From the NCBI RefSeq assembly GCF_030272615.1, contig NC_081408.1, positions 765,078,330 to 765,142,329 of the forward strand: DNA of 64,000 bases, in the 5' to 3' direction. The stretch's first letter is position 1. Each line of letters starts with the position of its first letter. The position numbers were made by a program, and so were the translations under genes. Below are positions 11,575-23,759 of this stretch, piece by piece. This DNA comes from Cryptomeria japonica. Taxonomy: Eukaryota; Streptophyta; Pinopsida; Cupressales; Cupressaceae. The notes beneath the pieces are model-generated. The model saw nothing but the letters and a program-made list of their open reading frames with translations, was not told the DNA's origin and did no database searches.

Positions 11575-12726
11575 TTGAGGAAGATCCAGAAGATTGAATC
11601 AGTGGACTCCAGTTTGCAGAGACAGCTTAGTGTGGTACTTGAAGATCTTGATGCAGCAAGGAAAGAAGTAAGTTCTTTGAAAAGAAACCTGAGTGCAATT
11701 GAAGATTTAATTAAAACCTTGAAAGATCAAGTGAAAACTTCTAGAGAAAAGAGAAAGGAGTGTATGGACAAACTCAAGGAGAAATAAGAATAAAGCATTG
11801 ACAATTAAGCCCTACAAGACAAGACAAATGAATGTGAGAAGCTTTCTAGCACAGTCCTGAAGAATGAGATGCAATCTATTGTGATGAAGCTAACAAAGGA
11901 GATTGAAGATCGGAAGAAGAATGAAGAAACCTTGACTCATTCATTGAAGGATAGATCTGATGAATGTTGCAGATTGACCTATAAGAATGATCAATTGAAG
12001 ATTGAATTAGTGCAATCCAAGAATTATGGACAAGAACTTGAAAGGCAAGTCATAATTATGAGAGATGAGCTCTCTATTGCTAATGAGTACAAAGAAAAAT
12101 TCAAAGCTAGTTCAGCCCACTTAGATGAGATGCTGGAAAGTCAGAGACATAGGAAAGACATGTGAGGACTTTGATTTGAGAAAGGAGAATCCTCTGGTTC
12201 TGGTCAGACCAATCATCAACAGAAGAACAAGAAACCTCCGATGAGACAACTTAATGCCTATAAATTCAATGAAAAATATTTTGTTTGTGGTAAATTCGGT
12301 CATATGGCAAGTCAATGCAGAAATAAGATGAATAATGGAATGATGAATAATGGAATGATGAATAATGGTCCTACCTTTACTGATCAATATTTCATATGCA
12401 ACAATTTTGGTCATAAGTCAAACGTGTAAAATAGTGATAAATAATTCTTAGAATAAGAGATGTTACACTTGTGGAATGTTTGGGCACATTTCTAACCAAC
12501 GTAGGATGAGACCAAATCAAATGAACTTCGGGCCTGCACAGAGGAATGTTGTTTGCTATTCATGCAACAAACCTGGTCACATTGCAAAATATTGCAGAAG
12601 AAAGGACAAGAGAAAAATGCTCTGATAACCAAGAATAAATCGGATGAAAAAGGAAAAGAAAAGGTGGAAGAGATCAAAGATCAACATAAGAAGATGTGGG
12701 TTAAAAAGGAAGATTCAAATGTGTAG
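11575..12726 (+). pseudogene. Element X gag-like protein (coiled coil and zinc knuckles)
   Basis: Two charged helical stretches (11575-11787, 11869-12165) have heptad-like Leu spacing and long Lys/Glu runs, typical of a coiled coil used for self-assembly. They are followed by a nucleocapsid-like tail (12241-12726) with four CCHC-type knuckles. Only the last is fully intact (CYSCNKPGHIAKYC, 12554-12595). The first has Tyr for its first Cys, the second also lacks Cys ligands, and the third ends in Arg (FGHISNQRR). Between the knuckles is a short MNNGM tandem repeat. Stops at 11785 and 12162 and frame changes break the ORF, and no good ATG remains near the expected start. The likely role was packaging RNA into virus-like particles. 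It has the same architecture as the gag of element Y. Confidence 0.75.
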
Positions 12727-13191
12727 AATGGCTCCACATCTGATTCCGGTGTTGGAACCTCATCCGGTAACTAAGGCATATTGGCCTTAGGGGAATGATT
12801 TTCATGCAGATCTTTAGAAACACCCTTTTGAGATTTGTAACCAATCAAGGATGGTTGTAGATGATGGAGATTAGCTATGTAGTTGATACCCAAAAGTTTT
12901 CATGTAGCTTGAGTATCCAATAATGAATTCTTGAAGATGCAGGGTATTTGGAAGCCTTTAGGATTGAGAATTTATTACAACTTAAAGTTAGGTTTTCGGT
13001 GGATAAAAAAGGCATTTCACTCATTCATTCTTCACATTGCGAGCAAAGAGTAAGAGCAGAAGAGGGAAGTGAATGAGATTGAGCAATCATAGCAAAGATT
13101 GAAGCGGTCAGTCAACGATTCCTTGCATCTAGTTGAGAATAAAAAGGCATTTATCCATTTACGATTTGTCTTTTTATACCCTAGTTTCAAA

Positions 13192-16100
13192 ATGGTATCT
13201 ACATCTGGTGTTGCAACTCTACTTGTCATCAAGATTACTGAGAGCACAAGGCCCGCATTCAAGAGGCATCCATTCAAATCTGTTAAAGATGATCTAGAAG
13301 GTGCTTTTTCCTTTGTCCTATATGGCGTACTACATAACAAAGATATTAGGGTATACATCCACTACAACATCAAAGAAATTGGAAATGCAGACATTCTCTC
13401 ACTGTATACCAAGCATATGATGGGTGGAATCTAAAATTTGAAGCTAGAATTCAGGTCATTGTAGGATAAGGGTTTCATCTAGTTTATTCATTTTTTGGTG
13501 TTCAATAAACCTGAATGGGTCTGATATATCCTAAGTTGAATCCATGATGAGTTCACATGGCTGGTCCAACCTCACAAAACCACGAAGAAAACCAGTCAAG
13601 CAGTTACTTGTTTGAATGCAACTAGTGAGATCCCCAGTCTGCAAAAAGTTCAGAATGCTATAGTGACAGCTATTACTGGATCCCAATATGACAAGCGGTC
13701 AATGACAATCAGCGATATCATTGAGAATGATGTGATATTTTTCTTGATGGTGACTAGATATAAAGTGTACCAATCCAGCAGGAAGAAGTCTGTATCTGGT
13801 ACTGCTATATTTACAAATTATCAAATACTAAAGGAAGACAAGAGGTATGATCTTTGTGCAATTCTTCTCAATAAGCTATTGAGCAATCTGAAGAAGATAA
13901 AGCAAGACAAGAAACATGTTTTCAAATTTAGTTCCTTGATTGTCTGTGTAGCACTATATTTCTTGAATGAAATCCCTGGTATTGGAAAGATTCAATGGGC
14001 TTATGATAAACCAATGGTCATTCAAATCAAGGAACGATTGCATGGTTTAGGTGACATAGTTGCACACAAATCTACTTTGTGGGGACATTTAAAATCCTTT
14101 CAAGCCATGATGCAAAGTAGAGAAAGAATCTTAAAGGATACTGTTGAGAAATATGAGAAAACTATCTCCTTTATGGTTGATAAGGACCAATTTCACCTGG
14201 AGGAAGTTGAGCCTAGAACTATTTAGATCATGCCCGTGGGGTATGAAGTGGATGCAAACACACTTGATGCATATTCTCAACATTTGTTGAGTCAACCGAT
14301 GGATGATAAGGAAGAAAGGTTCGGTACCTGCAAGGAAAAATATCTTGATTTGCACAAGATGTTTACCAGACTGGAAAGGAAGAGAAAAGTAAGAAAGGAT
14401 TTTGAGGAGCTAGTAGAGAAAATGGGTATATCTAAGGAGGTTGTGCAAAGGGCAAGAACGAAAAGCATACTTAAGGAGGAGGACATGGCAAAACCCAAGA
14501 AGTCAAAACCTATTTCCACCCCTCTGAAGCAATAAAAGCCTAGACAGACTTAGTTTGCACCTACCTTTGGCATGTAGAAGCTTGTCCCTCCACCCAAGTC
14601 ATAAATAGAATCAACCACTGGAATAGAGAAGAGAAAGAAGGAGAAGTCAACAAGAAAATATGTAGTTGTTGAGGAAGAAACTGAATCGGATGAAGAGGTT
14701 AGAGAAGTAAAGAAGACAACCACTTATGCTAGAGTGGTGAAGAATCCTCGGCCCGGTGGTGCCCAGCTGACAAAGAAGCCTAAAACAAAAGCTAAGTCAT
14801 CCAGAAAAGTCAGAGAAAGAAAGAAACAAAAGTAAGAATTGGACGCAGCTCTCAAATCTATCAAAGCACAAGGTACATATGAATTTGTGCCCCCATTGAC
14901 CCTGAAACAAATAATTGATGAAATTCTTAAGGATGGTGATTTGAAGAATGTGCCTGTGTATTATGAAAATATTGATGATAAAGATCAGAGAGCAATTGAG
15001 GAAGCAATTGTTGAATACATGGATGTCTATAGTAAAGCATTGATAGATTTGTCATCCATGATCCCCAAAAGCCAGTATGATATTTTGGATACAAGGAGGC
15101 ATACAACTAGTCTACAGGATGAGAGATTAAAGTATGTACTAGTAAACTTATCTGTTGTCATCTCCAAAGATGAAGTTATTAGATTATTAAAACTTGCAAA
15201 GGAAATATTTCAAAGTAAAAAGAGGGTAAATAAGTTTATGCTCGACAAGATAGATGAGGTGACCAAGGAGACAAAAATAATTTTGGGAATTTTTGATAGA
15301 GCAGAGATATGATCTGAATCCAGAAGAGCCATCTCGGGACACATTTATTCTGGAAGTACATGCAATAGTTCCTAATAAACAAAAAGATCAAACATTTGAG
15401 AAAGCTACTCTGGAAGAGCAGCCCAAGGTGCCTACCACAGTTGATGATGATAATGCCAATATTGACATCTCCAGTGAAGTTACAGAGGATCCTTCAGTAA
15501 TTAAAGTTGTGTCAGATAAGGCATTTGAGGAGAAAGATGATGCGGAAAAGGGTGAGGATGCTAGTAAAAAGGGAAGTGAAGAGGTGGCAAAGAAAGAAAA
15601 AGGAGAGGAGGCAAATTAGGCTCCAGCAATAGTGGCAAGAGACATTGTACCTAACAAAGGGAAACAAATTGCTACTGATTTAGATGATTTTGGTCAAGGA
15701 CCTATTGATCTGAGCTCATTATCTCCAATTCAAGAACTAAAGTTGGTAACTCTCGCTCAAGCCAAGGCCAGTGAGGACTTACTTAAGTCCCATTCTGCTG
15801 ACAAAAAGTTGATATCATTGGTAGGAGACATGTTGGAGAAAAGTATGTCATCTTTCATACCAGACACATTTGATCACTCCAATCATCTTAAAGGTTTGTT
15901 GAATGTTGTAGGATCTCATTTTGATTCTTTGGAGAAGGAAATAGACATTAAAGTTTTGAATCAATTCAACACTATGAGATTAAAACAATTTTAGAAGATG
16001 ATTGAGGATGATGGAATTAGTTTAGTGTCTGCGATGAAAAGTATTCAAGATGCACTTAATGAAGGTGGTAACATATTCAAATCATGTCTAATTTTGCCTA

Positions 16101-16378
16101 AGTTCACTATAGACATTGACAAGAAAATAAGGGAATGTGAAGGCTATCTAGTGAACATATCCCAGTCATATGCACCAAAATTTGCCCCAGCTCGCAATTT
16201 TGAATCCCAAGTTTTGAGTGTATTAAACAAGATTAAAAGTCTAAACCAAAAAAAAGATAGAATTTTGGGTAGAGTAGTATAAGTATGGATTCTTATCACT
16301 CCACGGATAGATTCTTTGATGAGTAGAATGCAAGATGATAAGGATGCACTGAATAAGCCTATTTTGTTTTATAAATAG
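13192..16378 (+). pseudogene. Element X second ORF, unknown function
   Basis: Starting at ATG 13192 one frame can be followed for about 2.1 kb through isolated stops (including 14224 TAG and 14533 TAA), with a single frameshift near 15300, to a final TAG at 16376-16378, about 1,060 codons. The best preserved part (13612-14226, 204 codons) has a basic, helix-rich segment with FKFSSLIVCVALYFLNEIPG. The same landmark occurs in element Y (FGSLLVCMFFYFEKFFPS). Later parts are acidic and Lys/Glu-rich, with possible coiled coil. I see no protease, integrase, RT, RNase H or envelope signature. The long shared ORF in two diverged elements suggests it was once under selection. Function unknown. Confidence 0.7.
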
Positions 16379-16698
16379 GGAACAAAGATGTATGCTTACC
16401 TTTTCAGTGGAATGATCAACATTTTGGAGAGCTTGAAGAAGGCATGGGATAAGCATTTTTTGTCCCTTAGAACATTTTTTGCAAATATATTCAAATTCTT
16501 GTGAGCAACTGTACATATCTTTGTATATCAATTTTGGTGGACTCCTATCTTTAGCATTGGTGTCAAAGGGAGAGAGAGCAGAATAAAAACTAGTGTAAAT
16601 TCTCAAGGGGAGCTTGTAGATTCTTGGTGAGTTTGAAATTTTGAAGTTTTGCAATCTTGAGTGTACAGTTCATTTTTCACAATGTTACCATCAATGCC

Positions 16699-16709
16699 AA
16701 AGGGGGAGA
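16699..16709 (+). other. Polypurine tract of element X
   Basis: AAAGGGGGAGA just before the 3' LTR, preceded by TACCATCAATGCC as in the copia 3' region at 6587. Expected plus-strand primer site. Confidence 0.85.
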
Positions 16710-16710
16710 T

Positions 16711-17858
16711 TGTTGCCAAGAGACACTGTTTCGATAAAGATCGGTCCATGATTAATGCTTAGGAATTGTCATCGATGGCAACTTAGTTCAGAAATCACAT
16801 CCGATGTACTTAGATTTGGTTTACTGGAAGTCATATTGTTCATAAGCCATAAGTCTAAAAGTTGGAACCCCGTAACTAGTAGAGCATGAGATCATTGTGT
16901 ACATCTTGATTTTTGTGACGCAATTTTGTTTGCAGTGATCAAGATAGTTGATTTGAGGTTTGAGCTAGAGTATCTCATGATCCTAATATCTGGTGTTGAT
17001 TTATGAGCAAATTTAAAGGTCCGATATCCAATAATTTAGTTAGGGCAAAGATATTTTGGTGTAACATGTGTTGCAGATTTGTTGGGTTGATTTCGATGAC
17101 CAGTTCCATGTTTGAGGTGATTGGGCTAACTTATGGGAAGCTTATTATCACCTTCTTTTGGTAAGCACTTAGATTTGTGGATGGATTGAGAAGACTTGGT
17201 GATACACGTTTCATGTTGCATGTTATGCGGTTTTTGGAAGTCAACTCAGTAAATGATTCTTTTTGTTGGTGCAAATATATAAAGATAAATATGGATTAGC
17301 ATTTTGGTGAATATCATGAGCGAGGAATGTATGTATGAGGGAGTTTGCAAATTTGGTGAACAATTTTGAAGATTTTGGTACTCTGGTGTGTGACAAAGCA
17401 GAAAAATACAACAGAATAACAAATTAGTTGCAAAAGATAATAAGAGCCTAACTGAAATTATATTTTGGCATAGTTAGACTCTATACTTTAGTTCATTCAT
17501 TATAATCAATTGTAACATCTTGTAAGGTAGTGATCCTTCCTTTGGGTTGTAGCCCTCTTGTAATTGAGCAGTGAGCTCTAGGCAGTGATCCTAAATGCAA
17601 ATGCATTCCCCTTATGTAATATTATCATACTTATGGCCATAGTATAATAATATTGTGGGTTCAAATCGCACTATGTTTTTTCCCTTTCTGAGTTTCCACG
17701 TAAAAATATTGGTGTTATGGTTGTGTGGTTAGTTTCTTTATGTTTTTGCATTTCATTTTCATCCTTATGCATCTGGTGGTTTAAGAATTAGGCTAATAAG
17801 TTTGCAGATTTCAAAACACTGATTCAAGCCCCCCTCTCAATGTTCATTGATTCCAACA
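16711..17858 (+). repeat. Element X 3' LTR
   Basis: 1,148 bp, TGTTGCCAAGAG to TTCCAACA. It retains the canonical TG...CA ends that are mutated in the 5' copy. TATA-like TATATAAA at 17276-17283. Followed by the target duplication TTAAC. Confidence 0.9.
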
Positions 17859-17863
17859 TTAAC

Positions 17864-18757
17864 ACTTTCCAAATGTGTTTGAAAATCCTTGATCCAATAT
17901 GAAGATCTTCAACCTAGATTTCATCAACCTTGAACCTTGAACCTTGATCTTTACATACAAATGCCAACAAAAAAGATCACTCAAATTTTATCCTCAAGTT
18001 CACTCTAAGGTGAAATAGGAGAGCATATGTAAGTAGATCTTGAGGGTTAAAAGACAATAGTTTGTTTTAAATCCCAAATCCTAACGTGAACGGTTGATTT
18101 TAAGCTCAATTTCAAGTGTGTGTGAGAACATGCCACACATGATAGTCAAAAAGAAAATAAATGTCTTGCAAAAATTCATTCATTATGATAATATATAAAT
18201 GATAATAGAACTCTTGAATGAATTATAACATAATTTTACGATGCAATGAAACATATGTAAAGAAAATATAAGTCCATCACAAGATTATAATTTAATTTTT
18301 TTTTCTTAGACCTATTTAAACAAGATCTGATTATTTTACGATATTTCCTACCTCAAAAAGAAATGCAATGCAGATACCCCTATTAAATTTCTCATATATT
18401 TCCAAAAACTTAATGTTTTTTGAAAATTTCCTTAATTTGAGCCCTAGAGAGAATATTTATTTATTTATTTATTTTTAAAGATCTAATGTTTTAAACTAAT
18501 TAATTGACGTAAAAAAAATGTAAAGATCAAAGCCCCTCTAACATTTGAAGATATTTAAAGAAATATAAAATAATTCAAAAAAATATGTTGATTTGTGACT
18601 AGAAATTAAGATTTATAAAAATCATAATACCATCATAGATCCCTCCAAATTGATGATTTGAACTTGATTTTTTATATTTTAGGTTCTTTCAATGATCCCC
18701 AACCTCTAGTTAAAAATTGTATAACAATTTATAACTTAATTTAAGAGATACAATTAA
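17864..18757 (-). other. Leader of element W, right part
   Basis: Continuation of the W leader after element X. AT-rich, with a TTTA microsatellite at about 18455-18474. No protein seen. It ends where the 3' LTR of element O starts. Confidence 0.45.
18010..18130. repeat. Leader repeat, copy 2
   Basis: Diverged copy of 10222-10345: AAGTAGATCTTGAGGGTTAA, TAGTTTGTTTTAAATCCCAA and TTTTAAGCTCAATTTCAAGT. Same orientation as copy 1. Confidence 0.65.
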
Positions 18758-20228
18758 TGATGCTCTGCAAAAAGGATATTGTTAGGATGACAAACACAAT
18801 CAACAAGCAAGTAACCAATTGTTAGTGTTAGTGTTAGAAATCACAAATTAAAAACTATCCTAAGCAAGCATATCAAGAGAGACACTACACACAAAAAAAA
18901 AAGGCTTAATGAAACTAATAAATACAGCAAGACATCTCCAAATGCCCTCCACCATGTTTGTAGCTTCTCCTCCCTTCTTCCTCTCCTCTCCAAGTTCCCA
19001 AATGAGTGTAGCTCTCAATAGCTTTTTGCACTATTTTTTGGATGTCTTATGGAGGTTCAAGATTGTGAATAAAAGCTCATGAAAATACAAACATGAACAA
19101 GCTAAAAATGAGATATTATCTAATCTAGTGTTGATTTTAGTCCAAAAGAGTAAATGTAAATGCTTATGCTAAATGCTCTCTAAAATTCACTATAGGTTAA
19201 ATGCATATAAGTTTTCAAGGCCTAGATTATCAAGAAATTAGCTCTATTTATAGGTAAAATGGAGCAATGGAGGGTTGAGATTGAGAAATCTCAACAAGGG
19301 TCAAGATTGAAGGGCTTATGATCCATGTGAGGGCTTTCAATCCAATCCCAGGATGACAAATGTCAACAAGAGATGGGTTGAGAGGAGAGGGAATAAGCAT
19401 TAAATGCTTGACATGACTGGAGGGTTAACTTGGGAGGCAAGGTTAATGTTGAGTTGAAAGAATAACGCCATTATCTAATAAATAATGTCTTTATCCAATG
19501 GATAAACTCTTGTGCAAGAGTTAGTGGGAACAACCATGGTCAAAGCAATAAATGCTTGAAGAGACCCATGGGTTAAATGAGGGTTGAGTTAGAGGTAAAG
19601 TCTCTAACCATGGGAGCAAGTGGATTTAACCATAAATGGTTATGTAAGAGCCATAAATGGTCATGTAAGAGCCATTAGTGGTTTGGAAGACTTTAGGGGT
19701 TATCTTGTTGAGAAAATAAAGCATTAAATGTTTTTCAAAGACTTTGGAGTCTTTGAGAAGTGACTTCAAGTTGCCTAGGAATGTGACAATATTTAGGGGA
19801 TGGATTAGGCTAATTAAAAATGATTAGAAAGGGGTTAGAAGGCTCTAGAAGGGGACTTAAGATTGCAAGTGGATTTGGTGGGTGAGGAAAAACAGGATTT
19901 AAATTAAAATAAAATTAATTTATCTCAATTTGTGGTTGCAACTTGCATTTGTAGGAGAATGCAAGTGGGGGGGGTTTAATGATTTAAATAAATATTTTAT
20001 TTATTTATTTAAAAGAGGAAAAGGGATTAATTTAAATTTATTTAATTGATTGTAAATTTGGTGTAATGAATTAATTAAAATAAATTGAATAATTTATTTA
20101 ATTAATAGGACAATGTTTGAAGATGAATTAATTAAATGTTAATTTAATTAACTATTGGCTAGTGGGTTTATTAATCAAATAAATAGTAATATTCATAAAA
20201 TTAAAATGGACAAATTTATGTGATTGCA
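18758..20228 (-). repeat. Element O 3' LTR
   Basis: 1,471 bp. On the minus strand it starts TGCAATCACATAAATTTG (the family consensus has TGTAGTCACATAAA) and ends GAGCATCA. A TATA box TATAAATA reads on the minus strand at 19252-19245. The distal third is rich in TTAATTAA and ATTTATTT. Confidence 0.9.
19245..19252 (-). promoter_or_regulatory. TATA box of the O 3' LTR
   Basis: TATAAATA followed by GAGCT on the minus strand. The same TATAAATAGAGCT context is kept in all five LTR copies of this family in the window. Confidence 0.65.
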
Positions 20229-20241
20229 TTTGCCCCTCTTT
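20229..20241 (-). other. Polypurine tract of element O
   Basis: On the minus strand AAAGAGGGGCAAA directly abuts the 3' LTR start. Identical sequence stands at the same position in element I (30542-30554). Confidence 0.8.
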
Positions 20242-20340
20242 GAGACAGTGCAGTTTATCATGTCGTTTCAAAGAAAGAAAAATATAGGTGTGAAGAAATA
20301 TGCCCCATAAATGTTAATTTAATGGGTGGTATGCCCCCTT

Positions 20341-20381
20341 GAGAGATGGGCCGAAAATTTCAAAAAATCGAGCGATCTCTC
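20341..20381 (-). other. Conserved inverted repeat near the polypurine tract (O)
   Basis: GAGAGAT (20341-20347) and ATCTCTC (20375-20381) can pair around a loop of about 27 nt. The same hairpin with longer arms (CGAGAGAT / ATCTCTCG) occurs in element I at 30651-30694. Confidence 0.55.
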
Positions 20382-20630
20382 AAAAAAATGAGAAGTGGAG
20401 GGGAGAGAGAACACAATAATTTAGCAATAACGGTGAAAGAAATGGGAGAAGATGGAGCTAAAACGGAGAAAGGGGAAGCCAGTGAGTACCCTTAGGTCAT
20501 GCAAGAGGTATGGGGCAAATGCGGTGTTTGTGCTTTTGATTGATGCTATACAATTGATCAAAATTGGTTAGAACAACTTAGTGCAATTGGTTTAATTACC
20601 CCAGTTGAGTCAAAGCATGACAGTTGATGT

Positions 20631-20780
20631 CAGTTGTTTGCTTAGACAAGATAAAGTCTGAGGAAGTGAATCAAAGTGACCCGTTGGTGACTTAGACAAT
20701 TGATGTAATTACCCAAAGTCAAGGCATATGAAGCAAAATACTCATTGAGACTTAGACAATTGATGTAATTGTCTGTTATG
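20631..20780. repeat. 60-bp direct repeat in the O 3' region
   Basis: GACTTAGACAATTGATGTAA is spaced exactly 60 bp (20690, 20750), with a weaker third copy upstream. Confidence 0.7.
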
Positions 20781-21256
20781 ATTGTGTTGGATTGATTAAG
20801 CAATTGATAGTGTATGCGTGTGATGGATGTTTGTGGTGAATCATAGCAGCCCCGTTGTGACTAGGTCATTATGAGAAATGCCTGTTGTAGTCTAGGTTTG
20901 CCATGATCGATTACCTGTTGAGACCCGAAGATACTTGATAAAAGTATTTGTTGATAGTCGAGGTGTGTGTGAGTTGATGTGCCTGGGTAGATAGAGTAAC
21001 TGGCTTGATTGTGTGGATGACTAAGGATGGGAAGCGCAGCCCTTCTTGTTAGAGATGGATGGTGATGAACGTAGCTTGATTGAGTTGATGGGAAATGATG
21101 AAGGGATTATGATGATGTTGATGGGGAGGGTGAGGGGGAAATTTAATGTTAGATAGAAGAAATGGAAGAGTTGGGACTCATTCCTATGGAAGAAGATCGA
21201 AAAAAATAGAGTATGCATCCATTGTCTTTACTATGTATGAATGATATGCAACTATT

Positions 21257-21296
21257 ATGGATGTATGGATGGATGGATGGATGGATGGATGAATGG
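21257..21296. repeat. (ATGG)n microsatellite
   Basis: About nine tandem ATGG units with small interruptions, in the O 3' untranslated region. Confidence 0.9.
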
Positions 21297-22474
21297 AATT
21301 CAATGGAATGCAATATATACAGATGAGATGAAATGACGATCCATAGTGCTTTTATTTTTCATCATTGAACAATGGTAGTATCAATCTTGGACGAGGTAGT
21401 AGGAACCAAGTTTGGAGCATTGTGCCTATAAGCAAGCAACATAGATAAAGAATATGGACACTCCATAATGGTTCATGCTCATATGGTCAAGGTATACATT
21501 GTAGTCAGCAAGCCGTAGTGATCCATGACTGTATTTCACATAAGATCACGTAGCTTAGTGAACTTCCCACGTAGACACCATTAGTACATGCCCCAGAACT
21601 TCATTGGAATAATTCACAGAAGATAAACAAACAATGCTTAGGAACCATCCCGGCTACTCTAATCACTTGTGGATATCCCAGAGTAGCGTAGGCACCTGAT
21701 ATAAATGAATAAATAACTTTATCAAACTAACCAAGTACTTGATAGCTTAAAAAAAAATTTCTTGTCAAAGAAAATGTTATCATGTCTTTGTTTTGGTAAG
21801 GAAGGATGCATCCTGGTTAAGATAGTTGTGTGTCAATGTTGATTGTTTGGTTGATGTGATAAGTGATCATTGTTTGAGTAGTTCAAAATATTTGTTTAAT
21901 GTCTTCTTTGATGCGTATGTACAAAGGATGCTTATGCGTTGCCATGTTTTTGATCGATTTTTGATGTTTTATGATGTTTTTGGATTTTGTGAGTTGTCTT
22001 GAATTTTTTTTGCATTTTGTGAGATAGTTTTGAATGTTTTTGGATTTTGTGAGACAATTTTGACTGAAGAACTCAATGAATCACAAGTAATGTAGAATCC
22101 ACTTCCATCAATAGGTTAAGAGCATTACCCCCAATTTAGACATGACTATGAAAAAGTGGGATGCAAGACGCATGAAGTACTATCCTTGATTGCAGATCAA
22201 GAACAAGCCATGGTTTAAATGATGGATGAGTGGATGCAATGAATGTGATTGCAAAAAGTCTAAAATAAAATGGAGCCATAGCCTTTACAAGTGGCATCTA
22301 TTTGCCAAGTTTTCACCATCGCACTTACCCAAGGTGCCACCAGAGTGGTTGTTCACCGTTTGGATGCATGATTTTTCTTTACTATTTTGATTTTTTTGTA
22401 TTTTCTTCAGGACATTTATCTGAATGTTTTTGGTGTTCTTCTGGTATGTATGGGAGCTTGATGTTCTGTAAAAA

Positions 22475-23722
22475 TTATGTATGGAACCTTCTGAGGTGCA
22501 TGTTGTTGATCGGATCTGCTAGCGGTTCTCCTTCTGAAGTAGCCAACTGATATGCCCCGGACCCAAATACAACAGTGATAACATATGGACCTAGCCAGTT
22601 TGATTCAAACTTTCCCTGATGTTCTCTGTTTGGTTGGTTATGAGGATTCTCTCTGAGGAAAATATCACCTACCTCAAATTCATGAGGTCTAACTTGGTGA
22701 TTATAGCTTCTGCTCATTCGCTGCTAATAGGATTTGAGGTGTTTGTATGCAGCTTGTCGCCTTTCATCAAGTAGCTCTAAATATTGGAGACGTGATACTC
22801 TGTATGCTTCATCATCTATGAGATTATGCAAGGAAACCTGTAGAGATGGTATCTCAACTTCAATAGGTAAGATAGCTTCTATGCCATAGACCAGTGAGTA
22901 GGGAGTTGTGCCTGTAGGGGTACCAATGCTAGTTTGATGCGCCCATAGTGCTGGATTTAATTGAACGTGCCAATCACGACTGAAATCATTGACTATCTTC
23001 TTGAGGATTCTTAATATGTTCTTGTTAGATGCTTTGACCTAACCATTTCCTTGTGGGTAATAGGGAGTGGAAAAGCGGTGTTGGATTTAAAAATTCTCAC
23101 AAAGCTCACGAACATCCTGATTTTTGAAAGGAAGCTCGTTATCTGTGATGATGGACATGGCCACACCATACCGGAAGATGATGTAATTAAGGATGAATGA
23201 GGCGATCTGCTTGTCGGTGACTTGGGTAAGTGGCACAACTTCAATCCACTTTGTGAAGTATTCAGTGGCGGTAATGATAAATTTATGGCCATTGGATGAA
23301 GATGGATGAATTTTACCCACAAGGTCAACTCCCCATTGACAAAAGGGCCATGGTGTTATGATTGGTTGCAATTATTGTGCTGGTGCATGTATCAAGTTTC
23401 CATGAACTTGTCATTTCTTGCATTTTTTGACAAAATAGTAGGAGTCTTTTTCCATGGATGGCCAATAGTATCCAACGCGCATGATCTTCTTTGCTAAGGA
23501 AGGACCGCTTGAGTAAGTCCCACAAATTCCTTCATGTACCTCTTCCAAGGCCTTTGTTATCTCATCTTGTTCCAAACATCGAAGGAGAGTACCATCAAGA
23601 CTATGTCGGTATAGGGTTTCAGCAATGATGGTGTATCGAGCGGTTTGGTGAATGAAGGTTTTGCATTGGTTATTCGATTGGTTAGGAGGAAGTGTGATCA
23701 TGGAGATAGGTGTAGAAATCAT
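22475..23722 (-). pseudogene. Element O integrase
   Basis: Inserts the DNA copy into the genome. N-terminal HHCC region (23722-23400): EVHEGICGTYSSG, in which the second His is replaced by Tyr, then GYYWPSMEKDSYYF and a Cys pair. Catalytic core: CQWGVDLVG (first Asp) and SIITDNELPF (second Asp). The expected catalytic Glu codon is AAA (Lys) at 23033-23035 within YYPQGNG-stop-VKASNK. The C-terminal GPY/F module (22717-22475) has FEVGDIFLREN, GKFESNWLGPYVI and AYQLATSEG. Several stops and frame changes separate the pieces. No chromodomain follows, which fits the Tat branch. Confidence 0.85.
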
Positions 23723-23759
23723 TGTACTATAGGGATTCAGAACTGACGAGGCAACATAT

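Larger units (their letters stand above)
10449..17858 (+). mobile_element. Element X: non-autonomous LTR retrotransposon
   Basis: A complete element of 7.4 kb: 5' LTR, tRNA-Met-type PBS, gag-like ORF, second long ORF, polypurine tract and 3' LTR. It is flanked by an exact 5-bp target duplication TTAAC (10444-10448 and 17859-17863). No protease, integrase, RT or RNase H motif could be found between the LTRs, so it must have been moved by enzymes from another element. LTR end motifs, PBS and polypurine tract resemble those of the copia LTR at 6599-7815. Confidence 0.85.
20382..22474 (-). other. Element O 3' untranslated region
   Basis: No protein recognised between integrase and the LTR. 20631-20780 holds a 60-bp direct repeat: GACTTAGACAATTGATGTAA occurs at 20690 and 20750, with a partial third copy near 20641. 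20850-20970 and 21300-22370 align by eye with element I (31495-31630 and 34890-35960). The PMD-bearing segment of I has no counterpart here, only about 330 bp containing an ATGG microsatellite. Confidence 0.6.

Noticed and set aside
22302-22550. Small plus-strand protein with hydrophobic segments
   Set aside because: Overlaps the integrase C-terminus and conserved 3' region on the other strand. The reading frame is not kept in I.
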